Source: Anaerorhabdus sp036637135 (GTDB taxonomy: Bacteria > Bacillota_I > Bacilli_A > Erysipelotrichales > Erysipelotrichaceae). Taken from it: DNA of 14,464 bases. Both the position numbers and the translations under genes were made by a program. This document shows positions 6,507 through 14,018 of this stretch, in pieces. The notes below the pieces were generated by a model that saw only the letters and a list, made by a program, of their open reading frames with translations, was not told where the DNA came from and searched no databases. The DNA lies in contig NZ_JAVWNC010000051.1 in NCBI RefSeq assembly GCF_036637135.1, positions 1-14,464 of the forward strand, written 5' to 3'. Every line of letters begins with the position of its first letter. Positions within the stretch are counted from its first letter, which is position 1.

Positions 6507-7919
6507 ATGACAACGAATGATACAAAAATGAAGAAGACCTTAACCAATTGGAATTTCTTCACCATCGGGTTTGGTGCCATTATTGGTACTGGATGGGTTT
6601 TACAAGTAGGGGACTGGATGGACAAAGGTGGAGGTCCAGTTGCTGCGATTATTGCATTTATCATTGGAGCGATTTTCTTGTTACCAGTAGGTGCAGTATT
6701 TGGTGAATTAACAAGTGCAATTCCAATTTCAGGGGGAATTGTAGAGTATGTAGATAGAACATTCGGTAAACGATTATCTTTTATAACAGGTTGGTTCCTT
6801 TCTTTAGGAAATGGTATCTTATGTCCTTGGGAAGCAATTGCAATTTCAAAACTAGTAGGTATGTTAATCCCTCAATTAAAGATTATTCCTTTATATACTA
6901 TTATGGGATTTACAGTTTATTTACCACCGCTTTTAATATCATTAGCATTTGCATGTTATGTAATTCGTCTAAACTTTAAAGGTGCATCATCTGCCGCTAA
7001 GTTACAAGGATTCTTAACAAAAATGTTATTGGGTGGAATGTTAATTGCAATGGGAGTTTCACTATTTACAGGTGGACCTCATCATTTACAACCTATTGTA
7101 TCCGAATCAAATGGAAATAACTTAATACTAGGTATTATCCCAGTATTAGTAATGACTCCTTTCTTCTATGCAGGATTTGATACAATTCCTCAACAAGCAG
7201 AAGAAGCAGCTGAAGGATTGGACTGGAAAAAGTTTGGTCAAGTTATCTCTTTAGCATTACTTGCAGCAGGAGTATTCTACGCATGTTGTATCTATGCATT
7301 TGGTACTATTGTTCCTTGGAATGAATTTGTAGCGTTAGGAGCAGATGGATCAGTTCCAGCATTAGCCGTATTAAGAACAATCAATGGAGTATTCTTTGTA
7401 GTGATGATGTGTATAGCAATATTAGGGCCACTAGGACCAATGAATTCTTTCTTTGGTGCAACATCACGTATCTTACTTGCAATGGGGCGTAAAAAGCAAT
7501 TACCAGAATCATTTGAGAAACTTGATAATAATGGGAATCCAGTAACTGCAAATACATTGATGGCAATTCTTACATTAGTTGGACCTTTCTTAGGTGGTAA
7601 TATGTTAATCCCATTAACAAATGTAAGTGCATTAGCATTTATCTTTGCTTGTTTCATGTGTTCAGCAGCTTGTTTAAAAATGAGATTTACAGAACCATCT
7701 TTAAAAAGACCTTATTCAGTTCCAGGAGGAAAATTTGGTATTATACTCGCATGTCTTGCATGTTTATGCATTATTGCACTTATGGTACTACCATTCTCAC
7801 CTGCTGCATTATTACCAGTTGAATGGTCAATTGTAATTGGATGGTTGATCTTAGGACTCGCATTTAATCTTTTATCAAATAGAACAAAAACAGTAATTCA
7901 AGTCGAAGAAGCAGAATAG
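6507..7919 (+). CDS. APC-superfamily amino acid/polyamine permease
   Basis: This polytopic membrane transporter of 470 residues has about 12 hydrophobic segments, the normal length and topology for the amino acid-polyamine-organocation family. The first segment carries the unwound-helix substrate motif GAIIGTGWV (23-31). Later segments include GGIVEYVDRTFGKRLSFITGW (76-96), the usual second conserved block. GGGAG-type ribosome bases (6495-6499) precede the ATG by 7 bp; an out-of-frame ATG lies four bases upstream. The gene is the first of a two-gene operon with the amidohydrolase and is divergent from the two-component system. It probably imports an amino acid, amine or small amino-acid derivative that the amidohydrolase then cleaves. 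The substrate is not evident from sequence. Confidence 0.92.
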   Translation: MTTNDTKMKKTLTNWNFFTIGFGAIIGTGWVLQVGDWMDKGGGPVAAIIAFIIGAIFLLPVGAVFGELTSAIPISGGIVEYVDRTFGKRLSFITGWFLSLGNGILCPWEAIAISKLVGMLIPQLKIIPLYTIMGFTVYLPPLLISLAFACYVIRLNFKGASSAAKLQGFLTKMLLGGMLIAMGVSLFTGGPHHLQPIVSESNGNNLILGIIPVLVMTPFFYAGFDTIPQQAEEAAEGLDWKKFGQVISLALLAAGVFYACCIYAFGTIVPWNEFVALGADGSVPALAVLRTINGVFFVVMMCIAILGPLGPMNSFFGATSRILLAMGRKKQLPESFEKLDNNGNPVTANTLMAILTLVGPFLGGNMLIPLTNVSALAFIFACFMCSAACLKMRFTEPSLKRPYSVPGGKFGIILACLACLCIIALMVLPFSPAALLPVEWSIVIGWLILGLAFNLLSNRTKTVIQVEEAE

Positions 7920-7931
7920 GAGGACAATCAA

Positions 7932-9173
7932 ATGTCAAAAATCGCATTCGCACATGGTTTATTAATTGATGGTACAGGTAAAAAAGAAATAAATGATTCA
8001 CTTGTTTTAGTAGAAGATAAGAAAATAGTTTATGCAGGAGAGTTAAAAGAAATTCCTGCAGGTTATGAAGTAAAAGACATTACTGGTAAAACAATTATGC
8101 CAGGACTTATTGATAGTCATTTACACTTCTCAGGTAACTTAACAGATGATGACAGTGATTGGGTGTTAGAAGATCCAATTCAAAAAACAGTAGTTGCAGT
8201 TCAACAAGCACATGAATGTTTGGAACGTGGGTTAACAACTGTAGGTGAAATTGGACGTTCAGGTCTACAAATTCGTGACATGATCGAAGCTGGTGTTATG
8301 AGTGGACCACGTGTTGTTGGTACAGGATTAGGTTTTTGTAGAACTGCAGGACATGGTGATTCTCACAAACTTCCTCAAAGCTACAACAATGATTCACATC
8401 CTTGGGCTGAAAGAATTGACGGACCTTGGGATCTTAGAAAAGCAGTTCGTCGTAGATTAAGAGATAATCCAGATGCAATCAAAATTTGGTCAACAGGTGG
8501 TGGTATTTGGCGTTGGGATCAAAAACTTGATCAACATTACACATTAGAAGAAATTCAAGCTGTAGTGGACGAATGTAACATGGTGCATATTCCAGTTTGG
8601 TCTCATGCAGAAGGTTATGGAGGAGCTTTAGATTCATGTAAAGCAGGTGTTCATTTAATTATTCATGGTCAAACATTAAATGATGAATGTTTAGACATCA
8701 TGGCAGAAAAAGGTATCTACTTCTGTCCTACAATCCAATTCTTAAATGAATGGTTTAAAACATATGAACCTCCTTATATTCCAGAAGTTCATGATAAGTT
8801 CCCTGGTGCTACTGTTGCGGAAAAAGAATTAAATCGTGTATATTCAAACCTACGTCGTGCAAAAGATAAAGGAATCGTACTTACTATCGGTTCTGATTCA
8901 TTCTGCTCAAGCTTAACTCCTTATGGAACAACAGCAATCGGTGAAATGTATTCATTCAATGAAAAAGCTGGAATCGATCCAATGGATGTTATTGTTGCAG
9001 CTACAAAGAATGGTGCAGACATGTTAAAAGTGGGTGATATTACTGGAACACTTGAAGAAGGTAAATTCGCAGATTTATTAGTTATTAATGGAAATCCACT
9101 TGAAAACATTCGTGCTATCGCAGTAGATAACATGGATGTCATCATGAAAGAGGGTACAATCTACAAAGGTTAA
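7932..9173 (+). CDS. Metal-dependent amidohydrolase, Xaa-dipeptidase/imidazolonepropionase-related group
   Basis: This protein of 413 residues has the amidohydrolase-superfamily TIM-barrel layout. An N-terminal beta-sandwich piece leads to GLIDSHLHF, where His63 and His65 are metal ligands. Lys184 (DAIKIWSTGG) is the likely carbamylated bridge. His225 (WSHAEG) and His245 (IIHG) are further ligands, and Asp322 (IGSDSF) is the catalytic aspartate. The GHGD element (140-143) and GKFADLLVINGNPL are typical of the Sgx9260-like prolidase/dipeptidase branch of COG1228. There is no signal peptide, so it acts in the cytoplasm. AGGAGG lies just before the ATG, and only 12 bp separate it from the permease stop, so the two are co-transcribed. 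It likely hydrolyses a dipeptide or N-acyl amino acid brought in by the permease. The exact substrate is unknown. Confidence 0.9.
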   Translation: MSKIAFAHGLLIDGTGKKEINDSLVLVEDKKIVYAGELKEIPAGYEVKDITGKTIMPGLIDSHLHFSGNLTDDDSDWVLEDPIQKTVVAVQQAHECLERGLTTVGEIGRSGLQIRDMIEAGVMSGPRVVGTGLGFCRTAGHGDSHKLPQSYNNDSHPWAERIDGPWDLRKAVRRRLRDNPDAIKIWSTGGGIWRWDQKLDQHYTLEEIQAVVDECNMVHIPVWSHAEGYGGALDSCKAGVHLIIHGQTLNDECLDIMAEKGIYFCPTIQFLNEWFKTYEPPYIPEVHDKFPGATVAEKELNRVYSNLRRAKDKGIVLTIGSDSFCSSLTPYGTTAIGEMYSFNEKAGIDPMDVIVAATKNGADMLKVGDITGTLEEGKFADLLVINGNPLENIRAIAVDNMDVIMKEGTIYKG

Positions 9174-9175
9174 TA

Positions 9176-9212
9176 GAGGGTGATACTTTGAAAAAAGTAT
9201 CACTCTTCTTTT
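9176..9212 (+). terminator. Intrinsic terminator of the permease-amidohydrolase operon
   Basis: GTGATACTTT (9180-9189) pairs perfectly with AAAGTATCAC (9194-9203) around a GAAA loop. The stem extends by four more pairs, including two G-U. CTTTTAATTT follows. It starts three bases after the amidohydrolase stop codon. Confidence 0.9.
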
Positions 9213-9215
9213 AAT

Positions 9216-9246
9216 TTGAATAAAGATATGAAAACACTATTATAAT
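9216..9246 (+). promoter_or_regulatory. Probable promoter of the DUF898 gene
   Basis: A perfect TATAAT lies at 9241-9246. The best upstream hexamer is TTGAAT at 9216-9221, a 19-bp spacer, longer than ideal. I see no dyad in the spacer, so there is no reason to call it MerR-dependent. The gene begins about 70 bp downstream. Confidence 0.45.
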
Positions 9247-9313
9247 TCAAATAAATCGTTATTCATGACAAGGAAAAGATTTCGATTTAGAATAGGACTA
9301 TGGAGGTATTATT

Positions 9314-9628
9314 GTGAAAACAAATTCTTATTTTGATGGAGGGTTACTTGGACTTATTGGAGTAAATCTAATTACTGCTCTTGTATCAGTGATCACGTTT
9401 GGAATTGCGTTTCCTTGGTTGATTTGTTATAAATTAAGTTGGGTTGCTAGACATACAGTAATTGAGGGTAGAAGACTTAAGTTTGTAGGAACCGGTATGA
9501 GTCTATTTGGACATTGGCTAGCTTGGCTATTACTAACTATTATTACATTAGGTATATATGGATTTTGGGTAGTAATTAAAATGAAACAATGGGAAGTATC
9601 AAATACAATATTTGAAGAAGTATATTAA
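9314..9628 (+). CDS. Small DUF898-family membrane protein, 104 aa
   Basis: The sequence SYFDGGLLGLIGVNLITALVS, then HTVIEGRRLKFVGTGMSLFGHW and TIITLGIYGFW, matches the short form of the DUF898 (YjgN-like) membrane family, which has no defined function. Two hydrophobic segments are visible, about 11-33 and 64-88, joined by a basic, conserved loop. The start is GTG, supported by GGAGG (9302-9306) 7 bp upstream. It is a single-gene unit between a terminator and a long palindrome. I have no basis for a specific role. Confidence 0.85.
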   Translation: MKTNSYFDGGLLGLIGVNLITALVSVITFGIAFPWLICYKLSWVARHTVIEGRRLKFVGTGMSLFGHWLAWLLLTIITLGIYGFWVVIKMKQWEVSNTIFEEVY

Positions 9629-9641
9629 TATAACTACATTC

Positions 9642-9680
9642 TAAAATATACCCTATGTCATTGACATAGGGTATATTTTA
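9642..9680. terminator. 39-bp perfect palindrome, probable terminator of the DUF898 gene
   Basis: Nineteen bases (9642-9660, ending CCCTATGTCA) are followed by one T and then their exact complement (9662-9680, starting TGACATAGGG). The arms end in TAAAATA and TATTTTA, so the hairpin has an A-rich 5' flank and a T-rich 3' side on both strands. It lies 13 bp after the stop codon. A bidirectional terminator is the simplest reading; no convergent gene needs it on the minus strand. Confidence 0.65.
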
Positions 9681-9707
9681 AAATTGCAATTGTCCAAAAA
9701 AACATGA

Positions 9708-9865
9708 CACAAATATAAGAAACTTTTGATAATTGTTTTACTATTTTGTTTGACAGCTGCATTTGGGATTCTATCTTAAGAGAATTTTCTTTACAGTCAA
9801 TGCAATTTATCATTCAAACACTTATGATTAAAAAAAGAAGTAATAATGAATTAAAGACAAAATAA
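9708..9865 (+). pseudogene. Possible remnant of a small membrane protein gene
   Basis: One frame from 9708 reads KKLLIIVLLFCLTAAFGILS and then stops at 9777. A second frame, entered with a one-base shift at 9776, continues as LREFSLQSMQFIIQTLMIKK and ends in a lysine-rich tail at 9865. Joined, they look like a signal or membrane segment followed by a second hydrophobic stretch and a basic tail, about 50 residues. There is no start codon with a ribosome site. A terminator-like hairpin follows at 9875. It may be a broken gene, or chance coding in AT-rich DNA. Confidence 0.2.
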
Positions 9866-9874
9866 TTAATATAG

Positions 9875-9905
9875 ACATGGCTTGGAATTAGTCATGTTTT
9901 ATTTT
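9875..9905 (+). terminator. Terminator-like hairpin before the GntR promoter
   Basis: ACATGGCT (9875-9882) pairs with AGTCATGT (9890-9897), with one G-U pair and a 7-base loop. TTTATTTT follows. With no intact gene before it, it may be left from the decayed frame upstream, or may insulate the GntR promoter four bases downstream. Confidence 0.45.
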
Positions 9906-9908
9906 GGG

Positions 9909-9937
9909 TTGACAAAAGTTCAATTGAATAGTACAGT
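9909..9937 (+). promoter_or_regulatory. Promoter of the GntR-ABC transporter operon
   Basis: A perfect -35 TTGACA (9909-9914) is followed after 17 bp by TACAGT (9932-9937), a four-of-six match to the -10. Transcription would start near 9944, inside the tandem 9-bp repeats, so a protein bound there would block it. Confidence 0.7.
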
Positions 9938-9963
9938 TAATACAGATAGTACACATAGTACAG
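9928..9963. repeat. Four tandem 9-bp units overlapping the GntR promoter: putative operator
   Basis: The units are ATAGTACAG (9928-9936), TTAATACAG (9937-9945), ATAGTACAC (9946-9954) and ATAGTACAG (9955-9963), back to back with no gap. They cover the -10 element and the expected start of transcription, and end three bases before the GGAGG ribosome site. Position suggests autorepression by the GntR protein. Direct repeats of 9 bp are unusual, as GntR/YtrA sites are normally inverted repeats. Confidence 0.65.
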
Positions 9964-9976
9964 ATTGGAGGTCGCA

Positions 9977-10333
9977 ATGTTTCTTATACGGATTCAAGGC
10001 AGTGAGCCTATATTCATTCAAATAAAAAACCAAGTTAATAAGTTCATTGAGATAGGTGTATTAAAACCAAATGATAAATTACCTTCAGTACGTAATTTAG
10101 CACAAGAATTAGGTGTTAATCCAAATACAGTAGCAAAAGCTTACTTAGAACTTGAACAAGAAGGAATTGTATATACCCTAAATAAAAAAGGTGTTTTTAT
10201 AAGTGAAGGTAATGCAACGGATAATCATTCAAATCAACTTATTCAAGAATTTAGTCAAATTACAGAAATTTGTTTAAAAAACAAGATCTCAAAAGATGAA
10301 TTAATCAAACTCATAAAAGAAATGGAGAAATAA
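9977..10333 (+). CDS. GntR-family repressor, YtrA type, 118 aa
   Basis: The winged helix domain fills residues 5-78: IFIQIKNQVNKFIEIGVLKP, then LPSVRNLAQELGVNPNTVAKAYLELEQEGI and the wing KKGVFISE. Only about 40 helical residues follow, so there is no effector domain. That is the hallmark of the YtrA subfamily, which usually represses a neighbouring ABC transporter operon. I start at ATG 9977, because GGAGG (9967-9971) lies 5 bp before it. The in-frame TTG at 9965 would overlap that ribosome site and adds four residues. The ATPase gene begins one base after this stop codon, so the genes form an operon under the promoter at 9909-9937. What relieves repression is unknown; Bacillus homologues respond to cell-wall-active antibiotics. 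Confidence 0.92.
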   Translation: MFLIRIQGSEPIFIQIKNQVNKFIEIGVLKPNDKLPSVRNLAQELGVNPNTVAKAYLELEQEGIVYTLNKKGVFISEGNATDNHSNQLIQEFSQITEICLKNKISKDELIKLIKEMEK

Positions 10334-10334
10334 T

Positions 10335-11204
10335 ATGTTAAAAATTAAAAACTGCTCAAAATCAATTCAAAATTTCGAAATACTAAAAGAATGTAACTTG
10401 GAGTTAGATTCTGGAAAAATCATGGGTCTTGTGGGTGTTAACGGAGCTGGTAAAACAACCCTATTGAAATGTATTGCGGGTATTTATGACTTTGAAGGAT
10501 CAATAACGTTGAATGATGAAATTATTTATGAAAATGAAAAAGTCAAATCAAAAGTAATGTATGTTCAAGATAGTAATATTTTTCCTAGAGATGCGACGAT
10601 AAAATCTATGGTTGATTTGTATAATGAATTCTATGATTTTAATGAAAGTCTGTTTAGAAATTATATCCATCAATTTAATTTAGATGAAAACAAGAAAATA
10701 TCCTCTTTTTCAAAAGGTATGCAACGTCTTACTGCATTGTGCTTAGCTTTTGCAGCAGGTCCTGAATTGTTATTACTTGATGAAGCTTTTGATGGCTTAG
10801 ATCCCAAATCTAGATTACAAATTAAGAGAATATTAATTAATGAACTAGATGAGTCTAACATGTCTGTTCTTATATCTTCTCATGCACTAAGAGAACTTGA
10901 AGATATATGTGACGACTTCGCAATATTAGATAAACATATCTTATCGAAAGGTAACGTAACGGATTCAATCGGTAATTTGAATCGTGTGCAAGTCGTATAT
11001 GATAAAGAAATAGATGTACTCAATTCCTTGAATGATTTTGAAGTTGTTGATTATAAACAAACTGGAAATGTACATGTAATTGTAGTTAGAGGAAACATTG
11101 AAGATATAGAAGTGAAATTAAATGAAAATAACCCAGTGTTTTTAGAAAAACTAAATGTATCCTTTGAGGAATTATTTATCTTTTCAAACAAGGAGGTAGA
11201 ATGA
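10335..11204 (+). CDS. ABC transporter ATP-binding protein, YtrB-like
   Basis: This nucleotide-binding subunit of 289 residues shows Walker A GVNGAGKTT (34-42), Q-loop Gln78 (MYVQDS), signature FSKGMQ (125-130), Walker B LLLLDEA (145-151), D-loop GLDP (154-157) and H-loop His183 (ISSHAL). The FSKGM form of the signature, instead of LSGGQ, is usual in ABC-2/YtrB-type exporters. Residues 215-289 form a C-terminal extension of the kind seen in this family. GGAG precedes the ATG, which is one base after the GntR stop. It must pair with the two membrane proteins encoded next, probably as a heterodimeric permease. The transported compound is unknown. Confidence 0.92.
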   Translation: MLKIKNCSKSIQNFEILKECNLELDSGKIMGLVGVNGAGKTTLLKCIAGIYDFEGSITLNDEIIYENEKVKSKVMYVQDSNIFPRDATIKSMVDLYNEFYDFNESLFRNYIHQFNLDENKKISSFSKGMQRLTALCLAFAAGPELLLLDEAFDGLDPKSRLQIKRILINELDESNMSVLISSHALRELEDICDDFAILDKHILSKGNVTDSIGNLNRVQVVYDKEIDVLNSLNDFEVVDYKQTGNVHVIVVRGNIEDIEVKLNENNPVFLEKLNVSFEELFIFSNKEVE

Positions 11205-12566
11205 GTGAAAGAAAAATATTTTAGATATTTAATTAAGAATAATAAAACAGCTTTATTTATTATTATGTTGATTGGATGCATATTACTTCCTATTTTTACA
11301 ATAGCAATGAAAAGTGAAGTATCAATAGAAGTATTATGTAGTTATATCGTAATTATCTCAATTCTATTACCCCTTATATATTTATCATATATTCATAAAA
11401 AGGATAATATTAATTTTAACTTGAATCTCCCTATAAACAAAACAAATATTTGGATTACAAGGGTAGTATTTGTGATCTTAATAATTTGGATTCAAATTGT
11501 ATTGAATGTATTATTACTATATCTATTTTCTCCAATATTAGAATTTATTAACCAAGATCCTGTGAAGTTAATGATGATGACATCAATCCAAATAACAATT
11601 ATTTTATTATTTGGATCCTTCGTTTTAGTGTCGATAATGGCATGGATTATATCAAAGTGTAACAATGTAATTGATTCTATCTTTTGCAGTTTAGCATATT
11701 TAGTTTTACCACTACTTTTCGTCTTAGCAATAAATATTTATATTAATTCGAATTCTATATTTTTAGGCATGTTATTCATTGAAGTATTTTATCGAGGATT
11801 TTCACCAATTACATTAATAGGATTAACAGTTTTTAATTTATTGGGAACAAGTCAATTCATCATTATTTGGATATTGCAGTTTATTTATATCGTCATTGGA
11901 TTTATCTGTTTTGTTGCATCGATAAAAGAAGCGAGCAAACATAGGGCAGAAGAAGCAGGTGAAAATACAAATAAATTCTATCTATTCCCATTGATTGCTG
12001 TTCTATCTTCATTTTCTCTCATGCTGATTCAAATAAATCAGCAAGTCATATCATTTCTTTTCATTTTCATCTTCTTTATTGGTGTAATCAGTTTAGGAAA
12101 AAGAAAAGTCCACATGACTAAGAAAAATGTAATTACATTTGTTTTATTAGCTTTAGTTGTAGTAGGATTTAACTTTGTTTTTCATAAAACAAGAGGATTT
12201 GGATTAGAAAAAAAATTAGCTTTTCATCTTCCGATATATACAAAATATACAATAAATGAAGTAATTCAGAATAAAGACCCAAATAAAGGACCTACAATTA
12301 AGTATTTTAGAAAAGAATTATTTAGTGAACAAAAAGAAATAATCAAAGAATATATGGATGATTACATTGATCGTTATCATGAGGACAAAAATGCAACTCT
12401 TGTTGAGTTTGCAAATATAAGAGGGCAAATTATGATTAATTCGCTATATGATTATTCAAATGATAAGAAAGAATTAGGTTTCTATATTAATCTAAATGAG
12501 GATGATTTTAATAAAATTTTTGAACATTTAGAACAAAGTGGATTCAATACCCAAGATACATATTAA
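11205..12566 (+). CDS. ABC transporter membrane subunit (YtrC-like), first of two tandem paralogues
   Basis: This membrane protein of 453 residues has about nine hydrophobic segments, roughly 16-36, 42-63, 82-107, 126-148, 156-178, 215-240, 258-276, 281-297 and 309-328. The cytoplasmic loop SYIHKKDNINFNLNLPINK (61-79) resembles the coupling region of ABC-2-type permeases of GntR-linked transporters. After the last segment about 125 mostly soluble residues follow; with an odd number of helices these would lie outside the cell. The start is GTG, directly after the ATPase stop (TGA then GTG), with AAGGAGGT supplying the ribosome site from within the ATPase 3' end. It is clearly homologous along its length to the next gene. 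It is likely one half of the transport channel. Confidence 0.85.
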   Translation: MKEKYFRYLIKNNKTALFIIMLIGCILLPIFTIAMKSEVSIEVLCSYIVIISILLPLIYLSYIHKKDNINFNLNLPINKTNIWITRVVFVILIIWIQIVLNVLLLYLFSPILEFINQDPVKLMMMTSIQITIILLFGSFVLVSIMAWIISKCNNVIDSIFCSLAYLVLPLLFVLAINIYINSNSIFLGMLFIEVFYRGFSPITLIGLTVFNLLGTSQFIIIWILQFIYIVIGFICFVASIKEASKHRAEEAGENTNKFYLFPLIAVLSSFSLMLIQINQQVISFLFIFIFFIGVISLGKRKVHMTKKNVITFVLLALVVVGFNFVFHKTRGFGLEKKLAFHLPIYTKYTINEVIQNKDPNKGPTIKYFRKELFSEQKEIIKEYMDDYIDRYHEDKNATLVEFANIRGQIMINSLYDYSNDKKELGFYINLNEDDFNKIFEHLEQSGFNTQDTY

Positions 12567-12593
12567 TCAACTTATAAGGTTATAGAAAATTTA

Positions 12594-12614
12594 TTTCAAA
12601 CAAGGAGGTAGAAT
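12594..12614 (+). repeat. Duplicated leader: copy of the ATPase gene's last codons and ribosome site
   Basis: The 21 bases 12594-12614, containing AAACAAGGAGGTAGAAT, are identical to 11182-11202. There they encode the final residues of the ATPase (SNKEVE) and serve as ribosome site for the first permease. Here they follow a permease gene and only serve as ribosome site. This marks the left edge of a tandem duplication that copied the permease with the tail of the ATPase gene. Confidence 0.75.
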
Positions 12615-12616
12615 AA

Positions 12617-13972
12617 ATGAAAGATAGTTATTTAAGATATTGTATTAAAAGTAATATAACAATAATAACAATTATTGGATTAGTTGGTTGTATATTTGGA
12701 CCTATATGTTTTGCAGTATTAAAGGATATTGGTTCAATTCAACTCTTTGCAGGTTACATTGTTATGATGGCAATACTTTATCCAATTTTCTTCTTATCAT
12801 ATATACATAAAAAAGATGAAATCAGTTTTAATTTAAACTTACCTTTAAATAAACAAAGTATTTGGACAACACGTTTTATTCTTTCGTTAGCTCTACTTTG
12901 GATACAAATATTTGTGAATATGATTGTTTTATATATTATTCTTAGTAATCAAGCTAATTCAAGTATGAATATATCCTATTTATTACAAGGCACAATTATT
13001 TTGTTTGTTGGAACATTTTCAATACAATCTATATGTGCTTGGATTATATCAAAATGCAATAATGTTCTCGACTCTATAATTTGTATAATTTCTTATATGT
13101 TTATCCCAATTCTACTTTCATTCGCAATTTATTTATACTTGTATTCTAATACATTATTTATAAATGATGTATTTCAGCTCATAAGTAAGTCATGGTTTTC
13201 ACCAGTAACGTTAGTCTATGAGATGATGGTTTTAGGATATAATAGTAATAGTTTCGCATCATCGATGATTTTGTGCTTAGGTATATTCTTTGTTATTGGT
13301 TGTTTATGCTTTGTAGAAACTAGAAAAAAAATAGCATATCACAAAGTTGAAGATGCTGGAGAGCTTACAACAAAAAAATATTTTTATCCATTGATTGCTG
13401 TGTTATTGAGTCTTTCATTTATGATTATGCAAGTTACTCATGAACTCATCTCTTTCTTCTTTATTATGATTCTATTCTTTGGAATTCTTAGTTTAGGCAA
13501 AAGAAAAATTACAATCACTAAACAAGCGATAATTACTTATTTGATTTTGTTGATGATGGTCTTTGGATTTAATTTGATTTTCCATTCGACTAATGGATTT
13601 GGTCTTGAACAAAGTTATTTATTCAATAATGGGAGCAGAACAAAGTTTGTATTACAAGAATTAAATGGGCTTGAAGAAAAAAGTATGATGCCTAAATTTG
13701 CAAGATACACAACTGAGTTCACTCCTGAACAAGTTGATATTTTGGAATCATTCGTAAATGATTATATAAAACGATATCATGTAAATAAATATGAAGTATT
13801 AGTGCGCTTTGATGAAGCTAAAGGTTTATTAGCAATTAACTCAATTTCAGAAGATAATACAGAAAATCGTTTTGGTGGCGGAATACTAGAACTTGGTGAA
13901 GAGGACTTTGCTAATTTAAAGAAAATGCTAGAAAATAGTAATTATGATTTTACAGAATATGTCGTAGAATAG
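12617..13972 (+). CDS. ABC transporter membrane subunit (YtrC-like), second of two tandem paralogues
   Basis: This protein of 451 residues is homologous end to end with the preceding gene. Shared blocks include the N-terminal RYxIK, the loop LSYIHKKDEISFNLNLPLNK, AWIISKCNNVLDSI, YFYPLIAVL, ISLGKRK-like ILSLGKRKI, GFNLIFHSTNGFGLEQ and the C-terminal DYIKRYH. The hydrophobic pattern is the same, about nine segments, with a soluble tail of about 120 residues. Identity looks moderate, so the duplication is old or the copies diverged quickly, perhaps into a heterodimer. The tails differ most, including an acidic GILELGEEDFANL near the end. AGGAGG precedes the ATG. It lies 50 bp after the first copy, with no terminator between them. 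Confidence 0.85.
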   Translation: MKDSYLRYCIKSNITIITIIGLVGCIFGPICFAVLKDIGSIQLFAGYIVMMAILYPIFFLSYIHKKDEISFNLNLPLNKQSIWTTRFILSLALLWIQIFVNMIVLYIILSNQANSSMNISYLLQGTIILFVGTFSIQSICAWIISKCNNVLDSIICIISYMFIPILLSFAIYLYLYSNTLFINDVFQLISKSWFSPVTLVYEMMVLGYNSNSFASSMILCLGIFFVIGCLCFVETRKKIAYHKVEDAGELTTKKYFYPLIAVLLSLSFMIMQVTHELISFFFIMILFFGILSLGKRKITITKQAIITYLILLMMVFGFNLIFHSTNGFGLEQSYLFNNGSRTKFVLQELNGLEEKSMMPKFARYTTEFTPEQVDILESFVNDYIKRYHVNKYEVLVRFDEAKGLLAINSISEDNTENRFGGGILELGEEDFANLKKMLENSNYDFTEYVVE

Positions 13973-14018
13973 GTGTAAAGAGTGTGCTAAACTTATTTCA
14001 AGTGAGGTAATTCTTTTG

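Larger units (their letters stand above)
9629..9976. other. 348-bp gap without an intact gene
   Basis: The gap holds the palindrome at its left end, a possible decayed reading frame in the middle (about 9708-9865), a terminator-like hairpin (9875-9905), and the GntR promoter with its tandem repeats at the right end. I see no RNA gene or riboswitch in it. Confidence 0.6.

Noticed and set aside
7292..7657. Minus-strand open frame of 121 codons inside the permease gene
   Set aside because: It lies opposite a strongly conserved gene and shows no domain or ribosome site.
13994..14010. TTATTTCAA before the last gene as a third copy of the permease leader
   Set aside because: Only nine bases match and the ribosome-site part differs, so chance similarity is sufficient.
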